From Phorcus lineatus (Eukaryota; Mollusca; Gastropoda; Trochida; Trochidae), in the NCBI GenBank assembly GCA_921293015.1, contig OV121088.1, positions 30,541,645-30,605,644 on the forward strand: a DNA stretch of 64,000 nucleotides, given 5' to 3'. The notes below the pieces were generated by a model. The model was given only the letters and a program-made list of their open reading frames with translations. It did not search any database and had not been told where the DNA came from. Positions within the stretch are counted from its first letter, which is position 1. Each line of letters opens with the position of its first letter. Below are positions 22,596-34,300 of this stretch, piece by piece. Position numbers and translations under genes: made by a program.

Positions 22596-25361
22596 TCAAA
22601 AGCGGTCCTCCCTCTCTGAACTGCGATGACTCTTATGACGTTTCCGAGCTCGTCTGATTGCCGACAATTTTGACCCTCGGGGTGATCTTGAGTAATTATC
22701 CTCGTCGCTCTGATCTGGAGACTGGAGTGCATGGGGGAGAGGCATCGCGTTGATGTTGAGTCGATTATACGGCTGTGACACCAGTCTACCAATATCATCC
22801 TCCGAGTCACTGAGAGGAAGTTGCTCCGACCGCGATTGGAGGAAACTGGTTCGGGGTGAAAGTGGAGGGAAGCTTCTCGGAACATGTCTGTGGTGACCTC
22901 TGGTAGGCGAGCTGTCGCTCTCAACGTGTTTGTACGAGTAGTCTGGTTTAGGTTCGTAGTCGTTGAGGTTGATGTTGAGCTGTTTCTCTTCCTCATCCCC
23001 GCGTCTTTCTCTCCTCTTCTTTCGTTCTTTCTCCCTCTTGTGCTTCTTCCTCTTATGCTTCTTCTTCACTTCGTCCATTGCAACATCCTGAAACACAGAA
23101 TTGGTTGATTAAATGTTTCTTAATATTTGGGCTTGTTTTCATAAACAGCAATGGAGATGATTCTTTTAGATGTGTAATGCAGTGGTTTGAGGTCATTAAG
23201 TAAAATTATAATTACTTTGAAACTGATAGAAACTTTTTTATTATAAATAAAACAACCTGTTGTACATAAGAGAGACAAAGTTTAACCATATTAAATGTTG
23301 TTACATCACCTGCCAACTTCTTAAATGCCATAAAGCATCTACTAAGTTAAATGTAAGTACAAACATAGAAAAAAATCACTGATTACATAGACATGCATGT
23401 CATATAATATTCATATCAATATTTGACGCTTTCTTTATAGGTGATGCTTTGCATATATAACTTATGTGAATTTCATAACATTGTGTGGCATGCAGATTTT
23501 TTGAGTGGAGAGTTAATCAGTATCCTTTCCAAATCTGACATCCTAAGTTCTGACTACATTGTTATATTTGTGATCACACTAACTGCAGGTTTTATTTGAA
23601 TATTAGTTACATTATATAACAACATGCATGCATTATAATTATAAACATATGACTGCTGCTTTCATGAAGTAAGTTAGTATATACTTCCTCGGCAGGTATA
23701 GAAGTTTACAAATTGCCTTCATGGTGTGTATAATTCTGAAGAACATGTCTTCAGGGCAGTAGAAAAACTTAAACCAGTAGGTAACCCTGAGTTATAGGGT
23801 TTGCTCCATGGCAGCGAGAATGACTTTAATAGCTGAATTATAATTATTGATATAGGTTTTTTTTTTAATTTCCACGATATTAGTTTTAAAGTTGCCATTA
23901 CACATATAACTCAAGTTAGCTAAGCACTGAAAGTGAAATCAATGTGCATTACAGATAATTATCTCATTTCACCTCATATTTCAATCTCTGCAGCTGAAAA
24001 TAAAGTAAGGATGTAAATAAATAGGGAATGTTGTTATCAAATTGAGAAAATAATAGAGAAATATTAAGCATATAATTACAAAGTGACAGAGAAATCTAAT
24101 TCAAGAAATGTTATCTAATGTTAATCAAACGTCTTATCCCATATCTAAGTCTTTAATATTTAAACAAATCCTCCCACTAAATAGGTATTCCATAGCTATT
24201 TCAAGAAACATAGAAAACCTAATTGCTCGTCTATATTCTTAAAAAATGAATGAGAACTAATGAATTTGAAGCTAATGAACAAAGTGTGAGTTAGTTTTTG
24301 CTCAGCAATATCTCAGACATTAAAAGCATGTTAGGAACCCGAAAGAAAATTTCACTTAATTTCATTTTCCATCTTAGCTAACAAAATCAATTCACCTCAA
24401 ACTTGACTTTTTCCTCGGCCATCACTTCTGCTTCTTTCAATGCTGCCTCTTTCCTCTCCTTTTTGCCCAAGTCAACGACTCTGTCTAGTGACGGCCATCT
24501 TGAAAGTTTGGGCTTTACCACTCCTGTTGGCGGTAGACCGGTCTGTTGCCCAGCTGCCTGTTGGTACATGGTGTTCATCGTGGTCATGGTCATGGTCGGG
24601 TCAGGTCGGTCCTCATCTGCATCCTCGATTAGCTTCGTTAACTCTTCCACTCTGACAGGTAAAAATATCATAATAATTAGCTATTATTATATTTTTCTTT
24701 GGTTTTATAGATCAATTTTGCCTGAGATGAAATTTGAACTGAAAATTAAAAAGACTCTTTTCGCAGGCGAGGCGAGTTAATTTTGGGTTTAACACCGCTT
24801 TCAATAGTATTTCACTTATTTCATTGATGCTAGTATTGTTGCAGGGAGAAAACCAACAACACCATTGTGGCTATGCATTGCCGTGAAACCTGCGAGTATC
24901 TGCTGGAACTAGCGAACAATGAGTGGTACTGCACTGAAAACCAGTGTAGTATTGCAGCCAAACCTTATTGCATGTAGAGCACTTCTTTACTACCGACAAA
25001 AAGTTGTTAAGACCCTGGCAGAATTCAAACCACAGACCTCTTGATCCAAAGTTGATCATGCTATCATTTGCGCTATCTAGCCCCACCACTCATAGCGTAA
25101 GACTTCAACTTTAATTTCTTCACTCAAATAACCTTGTAATGAGTTCTGAAAGGCCCTTCTACAAATCTGAGTACAATATATTGATTGATAGAGTTAAATT
25201 GAAATCATTGAATTATTAATTCCCCTACCTCTTCTGTAGTTTGTCGACCTTGGTCTCCAGTTTACTAGCTACCGTGGACTTCTCGTGCCTCAGGAAGTTG
25301 GCCATCATCTCCTTCTCAAACAACTGCAGGTACATCAGGTGGTGCTGGAAGTACTGCACAC
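22596..25361 (-). CDS. TRPM: TRPM C-terminal exons: coiled coil and basic/serine-rich tail
   Basis: Exon 25361-25229 gives a heptad-like stretch (FEKEMMANFLRHEKSTVASK) suited to the tetramer coiled coil. Exon 24651-24396 gives an acidic then methionine/threonine-rich linker (DEDRPDPTMTMTTMNTMYQQ). The last exon (23087-22596) begins with a dense lysine/arginine block at about residues 1257-1277 and continues as a serine/arginine/proline tail with SDSEDD and SDEDNYSRSP acidic serine sites, ending EREDRF. No alpha-kinase or NUDT9H domain is encoded. Confidence 0.9.
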
Positions 25362-28300
25362 CTGCAACAAAGAGTCCTGGCGGTCTTAGAGGTCATACAT
25401 TTAATCAGATCCAACATATTTTCAAACTATATGAATATTTAACTGTCCATGCATATTTCTGATGTTAAAAATATCCCCCTACACCTTAAACTAAAATGCT
25501 CTTGACACTTCTAATACACCCACCTACAAAATACAATCTGCCTCTTTACCCCTTCAAAAATCAATGCAACCTAAACTTCCCTGCACAAGGAATAATATGA
25601 GTCAGTCGCAATCACTGGTTAATTTCAGCCTTCCTGCATTGGACATTAATTTGTGGTTATAGTTCAACGTCTATTCAGAGTAAGCTCCATGAGATCTCTG
25701 ATTGAACTATCAAGTTCAGATGCAGTACCCTGAAGAGCTGAGAAGTTGGGTTGACTAGATGCAGTAAGGCTTGAATTAGCAAGTGATGAAGAATGATGCG
25801 AGTTATGTCTTCAGGGGACATTGAAGCATGTAGCACAGCATAAAAACTGCAGAGAAAGTTGCACAGACCCTGGCTGGATTCAAACCCTGGACATTTTGAT
25901 CCCAAGCCAAATGCGTTATCCACTGCACTATCTCCCAACAAGTTTTGAAGTAGCAAGTGATGAATACTGGCGTGAGTTATGCCTCGATAGGGAAGTCAAA
26001 GCATTTGTTGCTCACCCTCTGTTTCCTTCTTGCAGCAAGTCCTCCTGAAGATCCACTTGATGAGGAGGTAGACGTGCTTGATGAGGTTGAAGGGCGCGAT
26101 GATGCTGGACTTGATATCATACTCCATCACCAGATAGTACATCTGATACTTCCAGATCACCATCGAGTTCTCCTCCACTGTGTCAAACACATGACTGCAA
26201 GAAAAATATTTCATTTTACAGGGCACTGTTTCGGTGTTTGAAGTATCTTGAAATGGACACTGATCAAGTGATTTTTCTAATTTGTCTTATTTACTAGGCT
26301 ATTTACAATTGACTATGAATGGTGTAAAATCTATGACATTACAGTTTTAAGCTTGACTTAATAGTTGAAACATGAATAAAAAATACATGCCATTTTGATG
26401 ATAAGGAACATTGTTATATTTGGGTTCACACAGTCTACACTAGTAAAAATTCTTTTACTTTTTTAGTTAAGTACTTTGACTGATTTAAACTCATGCTCTC
26501 AGAGTCAAGTAAAACTTCCGGCTTACCCATTCCACCAGGCCTTGACATAAAAACACAAGATGTCAGCGTGTTACCTGAAGATGGCGATGAGCAGATTGAG
26601 AAGCAGGATATTGCCCACACAGAGATACGCTGCGAGGAGTATAGACACCATCCAGTTGGAGGTCCTGCAGTTGTTGGTGAAGGGGCTTAGAGCGGTGCCA
26701 TTACCCAGAGCTGCTATACACGCCTCGTCAGCTGTAGGAAGTCACAGAAAATATCTAAGTTATACACACATTGTAAGTACTGTTGAAGAAAGTCAAAGAA
26801 AATATCTAAGCTATACATGACTCGTCAGCTGAAGAAACTTACACATTGTCCTAAAGGTTAAAGGTATTGTTAGTTCCAGAAATCCAAAGAATAAATCAAT
26901 GTTACACATTGTTTTGGTGTTTATATGTTAATGTTCCCAAATAAAATAACAAATAAAATAATTTTGAACCCACTTATTTAGTCTTGTGATCAATAGGTTT
27001 GATTACAACAATAGGTGGCCAAATCAAACCCTTAACTTAACTTACATTGAATCTCCTCAAGGAAGATCTCGCCATACAGCTGCCAGTAGGGATAGTAGAC
27101 GATGTCCTTGAGGATCTCCTGGCTGGAGGATCTCTGTGAGTAGAGCAGACCCTGACTCGCAACGCCGTACGCCAACAGGAACACGAGCAGCACCATCACA
27201 AACAGGATCAACTCCTCCAACTGGGGACATATTCACAAGTTTTAGTTCTATGATATTAGAGACGGACAACTTCCACTCTCAGGCATATCTCTTGCATGTC
27301 TCCAGTGACGAGTTAAGCCTTGCTAAGCTTCACAAAAATGTTTGGTTTAAGTGCAGCAGCTTCTTTCGCATTGAGTTGAAACCTTTAAAAGATTTTTTTA
27401 AGGACTATGAAGTTAAGCTGTAGTTTAAAGAGGTGGCACAAATAAGTTAGGGAAATATTGCAAAGCTTAAGTTAACCAGAGTTTTGGGCTATTATGAGTT
27501 ATGTATTGCAGTGGAACTTGAGAGGTGGCCAGAGACAGAAGACTCATGGAGGTCTGAAGAAAAATGTACTGTACAAATGTGCAAATTGATGAAAAATGAG
27601 AAAGCTGTCTCATTTTCAGTTTACAATTTAGGGCCGATTCCTCCATATTTTGCAGTTTGCTCAATGTGTGTTACATTTCCCAAAAAAGAGGAAGTGAGAG
27701 AGACAGAGACAGGGTACAGGATGAAACAGACAGAGAGACAAACACATTTACATTCAATGAATTCAAACAATCATAGGCCTGCTAAAATATCAGATTGTGC
27801 TGATGGCTTTCTAGCTCATCACTGCTTGGCTGAAGTGCTGAAGTCACCTGACAAGGCCTCTATGGAGCAGCACTCACATCATAAACACAGTGAGGTAAGG
27901 CTGATAGGTTCTATCTGATTTCAATGAGATTAATACAGACAGACACAGAGAGAGAGAATACACAAAAATATGAAGAGTAGACAAATCGGGGAGAGATCTG
28001 GCAAAGGCATAGATGGCCAAAGAGGAAGGAAGAGAGAAAGTTTTGAGATAAAAATTTCATGTCCATACCATTCTGCGGATCATGATGAGCTTGGGTCCCA
28101 GCTGACTGTTGACTGTGTACACCTTGAGGATACGTAGGTAGAAGATGATCACGTTGAAGCAGTAGATCACCTTTGCCTCAAAGAAATAATTTCGATTCCA
28201 GCGTAAACCAAACCCAACAAAGACAATGATGAGGTTGCTGGCATCAAGGATGTTGGGTAATCGAAACCAATCTCGTATTTTGCCTCTCCATGTGGGTATT

Positions 28301-31300
28301 GGGAAACTGACAAACTGGAACAAAATAAAAATTTTATAAGGGATTGAATGGGACAAGGAGAGAGTAACCTTCTGAATGTAACTGTTCTCATTATATAGCT
28401 ACATACATATATACTTATACTTTTTTAAGTAATAAATTGAAAAACTCAACCAATCGGAAACGACTTTATCCAGAAATATATGATCGCTTAGATGTAACAC
28501 AAATTCTCTAACCAGCAATGTATCATCTTATTTCCTAATGGTAGAATATACTTTTTTTTAAATTTTACAAGTCAACCAATCTGACTCAATTTTCCAGAAC
28601 GGTAATAGAATAAAATTTCACAAATAAATTAAACAAATCAAGCGATCAGATTCAATGTCAAGCACTGTCATTGTGGACTTAATATGACGTACGGTGTGTA
28701 TCTCGCCGGTGAGGAAGGTGAAGTTCCAGATGATGCAGATCCACTCGACCACGGTGGGCTCCTCCTTGTAGTCCACCAGCACCAGGTACGAGAAGAGACC
28801 CAGGAAGATCAGGTACGAGAACTGAAACACATTTCACAACCCTTGAGAAGGTGAGTGGTGTTTCTAGAAATTTGGGACAAAGGTCCACCCTGGGGGGTGG
28901 CCGTGTTTTGAATTCTTAGAATTGACTCTGGGTACAAGAAGAGACCATCAAAGATCAGGGGAAAGAGAACTTCAGCACATTTCATTATCATCAAGAAGAG
29001 GAGTGGTGGATCGAAGAATTTTGGATGGGGGTCCACCCTGTTTATGTGGAATTTCAAAATGGGGGGGTTTGAATTCCTAAGATCCAACCAGGATGATCAG
29101 GTATGAGGACAGCAACAATTCATACCTCTTAAATAGGTAAGTGGGGGGTGCAGGAATTTACCTTTACCCTTGGTTTGATGAATTTTAAATTGGGTTTTTG
29201 TTTTTTCTAGAACCTGTGTAGTGACAGATCTAGTAAAATAAGGTAAGTAATCTCCATCACAATTCTTAACTCTTCAAGTGAATGTCACTAAAGCAGTTCT
29301 TAGAGATAACAGCAAGAAGCTATTCCATTGAACTGACGAGTTGGAGTTGCTAGTTATCAAGTAGAACTGACATAAAATCAGCTTACACATGCAATTTTGC
29401 CTTACAAGTCATTTGAGCTTCAATTTAGGCACAAACGTGACAATGTAAGCGCAGTAAGTTCCTACCGAGTAACATCCAAACTTGGTCATGGGCGCTGTGT
29501 AGAAGGTCAGGAGCTTCTGGAGGAGAGTGACTTTCTTCTCTCCGAGGTGACCAACCTCCACATTGTAGATGAATGGAGGGAAGATTATTCCGAGCAGCAC
29601 CTGCAATGTAATCACGACATGTGTAAGACTCCTTAAGTAAAATATATGCAACATACCATCACTGAGCAATGAAATAGTATTTACTTATCAAACATTGTTA
29701 CCGACTTTTGTTACAAAAGTAATGGCGGTACTTGAAAAGAGTAATTACTTATCCAGGTTTATTACTTATCCAATCAAGTTGGGACTGATATAACTGAGGT
29801 TTTCAAAGAATGTAAGAGAAATAGAAAAAACACAAGATTAACATCTACATCTAAAAAATAGCAGTAGTTACTAAAATACACAAAACATTAAAAAAATAAA
29901 GACAAAATGTGTAAACTATGTGATATCTCCATTGGTAATGAATTATATTTCTTTTAGCCCTTTCTTATAATAAAGAAGTAAATACATATCAAATCCTTTT
30001 AAACATCTTTCTATTGGAAGGGTTTAAGAGTCTGTTCAAGGCTTTTATTTCAGCTTCTTCAGTGGATATTAATGTTGATAACAGCCCTTACTAATCTTAA
30101 TGATGCTTCCAATGATACTACATCTATTGATCTGTGTAAATAAGCCAACTGCCAATAAGGAGGGTTTCATGTCATCATCTGATCCAATAACAAATTCTTT
30201 AAATTACCTTCTTGTAGTTGGAGAGTATGCCATGTCTCCACGTGGTGTTGATGGAGTTCTGACAGGCAACCGAGGATAAGAAAGCCTGAAAGTACACCAG
30301 TTAAAAATCAACTTTTGCTACATAAATTGATAAAAAACAAACTTATATCACTTTAAATAATAAAAAAAATAACAAGTGCAGACTGATTAATCTGAATTGT
30401 TCATTTTGGCTTCTTCATCATTACGACATTCATGAAAAAACCCACTCACTTTGGCTCTTATCAGCCCACCGGAATCTGAACCTGTTAAGGATAATTGTCA
30501 TTCAGGTTTATCCAGGCTTACTAATAAAAATAACTTTTAAACGAGCTTGCATGTTGTAGTAGATCATGTTTGAATTTCTCTCCCACAATCCCAAAGCAAT
30601 AGCAATTTGAATAAATTTCACACAATGAAACACCCTCGCGTGTCCTAAGGCTTAAACATTTAAGCCAAATTCATCCATCACCTTCCCATTATTTTAAAGC
30701 AAATGTCATTTAGATAACTTTAAAGTCCTGATCCATCCTAACATGTCCTTAGACCTACACATTTAGGCCATATTCAACCATCATCTTTCTACATATTTCT
30801 AAAGCCAAAATATTCTAAAATAATCTAAAGTCTAAAATAATCTAATCAGGCGTCATTTTTGCATGTTTAGTCCTAAAACCTTTGGCCAAAATCCAAGCAT
30901 AATCTTTTCCTCCTAATAATTCCTAAGCAATAATAATCTAAAAACCACTGACCCGATCTTGTGCAGATGCGGCCATCTGCAGACTGGACATCTTGCTCCA
31001 CATGTGCGACTTCCTCTCCACCAGCATCATGGCTTTCTCAGGGTCCACAGAGTTACACTCGTCCAGCACACAGATAGCCAGCCGCTCAAACATCCTGTAG
31101 AAATAGGTAGAGTACTTGACTATTTTTTGGCTATCCCATAGGTTGAGAGCTAGTTAAATGACTTTCGACAAAAAAGAAAATTTTCTTCACACTTGGGTTG
31201 TTTCATTACATAATTCAATTGTTATGAGGTCTTATGTCCATTGCCTTGAACAATCCAACAAAACTTTTCTTTGTGACAGTTCTCCTGCTATATATTTGTA

Positions 31301-34300
31301 TCAACGACAGTGGCTGATGAAGGATTTTGAAAGAGGTTGAGGGGAGAGGAGGGAGGGTGTGCAGATGATTTCATCTATCGAAAAATTAATCACAATTGTT
31401 TTAGTGGATTTTCTTTTTTTTTAAGTCTAAAATAGGAGGGAAGGTCCAAATCCCTGGTTCTGTTAATGAAAGATAATAAACAAGTGTGGAGTGGTGAATA
31501 TCGTCAATACATTTTCTAATACACCTGAGAAAAATCAATATTGGCCTCAGACTTTGTCCTCAGTATGGACCTTGTCTACAATTGTACATTATTGTCAGGA
31601 ACAAGATTAAATTGGTATTCATAATGATGTAAATGTTTAGCCACAAACACTGAAAACTAAACTTATCGGAAATGAAAGGGAGGGAAGCTTTTAAATACTC
31701 ACTGTTTCATGTCATCAAATTCCTGTCTAATCCTGGTCTGGTAGGAGGGAATCTTCTTCATCATGCCTAGACATATACGCGTCACAGCAATGGCGCTTGT
31801 GATTGGTTCCTCCCCCATTTCCCAGAAAAAAAGGGCAAGATCAATCCTAAAAAATAAAAAGATATCCTGTATTGGTCAAACTCAAGTGAAAATAAATTGA
31901 AATTGAAAGTTGTAAGAAATCTCATTATTTCTGTTGACGACTCTATCCAAATATACACCTTCATGTTAAAACAGTACTTCCTACTCAGACAATTACTTCT
32001 GTGTTAATGACACAGTTCGATGAGTAAAAGTAGCTCTGGAATAATTCGGTCTACATTCTGGAATAGCTATTGAAGTTTTGAATATCTTAATTTAATCTTG
32101 TTTTTACATTTCCTTTATCAAAATTGATTCAGTTGAGGATTTTAGTTTGTAGACAGAATGCCAAAACAAGGATCAAATTGTTTGCATATTGAAATTCTTT
32201 ATAGTGAATTTTCATTAATTCAAAGTACCGGTAATCTGAAGTTCAAATCGATTTTTCAGTTTGTAATGGAAGCTGTGAAAGAAAGCCCTTGTAAAATTAA
32301 TGGCCTGATAGAATGATGAAATTAACATTCTGAAAATTAAAGAACCTGAGTGCAGAGTAATTAAATGTATTTTTTCACAAAGTAAAAGATATTCAACCTG
32401 TTCATCAAGACCGCCCATATAAGTAACTGTTTGTAAGGACGTTTGAACTTTCCAGCATCTTCATCATCGGTGTCCGTTGTTTCATGAAGTCGTTTCTTCC
32501 TGAAGGAAGAGACCTTGCTCAGAGATGATTGTTTGTTGAGGTCGTTGTCGTGAGAATACATCTCATCATCATACTTGTCCAGCAAGTACTTGAGGAAGTC
32601 GCCAATATCCGAGAGAACAAACTTTGACCCCTTGGCCTTCTTTGTGAATCTTTGGAGAAGGTAGAACAGGTGGGAGTGTTCAGGTATCTTGAAACAGAAA
32701 GCAGAGATGAGGCATTTCACCATACTTACTTTTTAACACTACTGTATGCTGCCTATAACTCAAGTCAATAAGTCAAGTGTCGTAATAATACAGGCCTTTT
32801 TTATTACCCTCAACCCTATTCATTATTTGGACCCATGGCATTAGAAGAAGGGTTCTTAGCATATTTAGATAACATTGAACATTTGATGAAGATGAAGTCC
32901 AAATGAGTATGTAGAACAGGTGAGAATGTTCAGTGATCTTTAAAACAGAAAGTAAAGATAAGTGATACCACTACAGGTACCTTTTCACACCACTGTAATC
33001 TGCCTATAATTCTCAGTGGCAGATCCAAGGGGGAGTCCAAGTGGTTAATGCCCCTTCCCACCTCAAGTTTTTTAAATGACCAGAAAAAGGGGGACTTCTT
33101 CCCATACCTATAGCTTAACCTTCCCCTTATTGAGTAAAATTCATTGTCTGGGCCAACTTACACTCACAGCCATAAGACAGAGGGCTTATAAGCTTAATCA
33201 GACAATGGTGATATTTCAATAAAGATAAAAACTACAGATTCTTTGAAACAATTTTGTTTAAATATTGAGTAACATTTGATGTCAAAATATGCAATGGTAC
33301 TATTTAGGAAGTTCACATAAAGAGAGGTACTAACAGAGTTGTAGAGTTTCTCAAGCCGCATCACGGTGAGGTACTCCTTCATGATAATGCCTTGGTTGAG
33401 AATCAGCTTCACAAAGTCCACCTTGTTCTGGTCAAGAGCAGCGGTCATCGCCTCGTCCAGGTGACCTGCATAAAAAGTACAGTGAGGATACACCTCTTGC
33501 CACGTGGCTACGTCCTCTTTTGATAAAAATGAAATATGTAAGCGATATATCTTAATTGTCATTGTTTCCTGCAATTATTTACTATGTTTGGATAAAGGTT
33601 TATTTTAAATTTTACTTAAAACAGACTCTGTTCGAGGCCTGGTCTCTATTTGAGGAAATACAATAACCACTGTCATGACTGAACAATACACAAGTATAAA
33701 TATTTCCTGCAATGGTTACCTTAAAGTGACACACTTAAGCGTACCACGAAAGTATAATGGGGCGTAACCAATTTTCCTCCTGAATGTGTTACATCATACG
33801 ACTGACCTGCCTCCCAGTTAACATCTTCCCTGAAGATCTCTTCCTGAGCGATGTCCGCCCGGTTCCAGGTTAGCGCCAGCATCAGCTGGTTGTAGCGCAG
33901 ATCTGTCGCCTTCTCTCCTCCCTGAGCTGTTCACAAATAACAACCAAACGTTTTGTAATCAAAATTTCTTCAAAATGTTATCTTCATAATGTTCTATATT
34001 TACCCTCAAAAAATTATATTTCAATTTACCGGTGGTTGTAAGGTGATCGTCAGATCTATTCAGAAATGAAACCATTAGATGTTCCATTGACTTCTTTCAT
34101 TTTGATATAATTTTGTTTGAAATTGGTACTATCTCTTGAGAGAGCTTATGTTATCAATTAGTCAGTGCTTGAGTCTCTTATATGTATCTTGAGCTGAAGA
34201 GAGAGGGACACGATAAATATGTTAATTTAAAAGTCTTTCCACATTGCAAATCTACACAGGTTGTTTTAGATCTCTACCATATCTTGACGGATACCAATGT

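Noticed and set aside
22589..22996. A second minus-strand reading frame and a plus-strand frame overlapping the last TRPM exon
   Set aside because: They are shadows of the biased Lys/Arg/Ser codons in the TRPM tail; only the frame that joins in phase with the previous exon is kept.
25840..25945. Genuine tRNA gene
   Set aside because: A and B boxes are present but stems do not pair into a cloverleaf and the sequence continues as a dispersed repeat; SINE head.
32880..33020. Extra TRPM exon
   Set aside because: The segment looks like the start of exon 12 but breaks the frame; it is a decayed tandem copy, reported as such.
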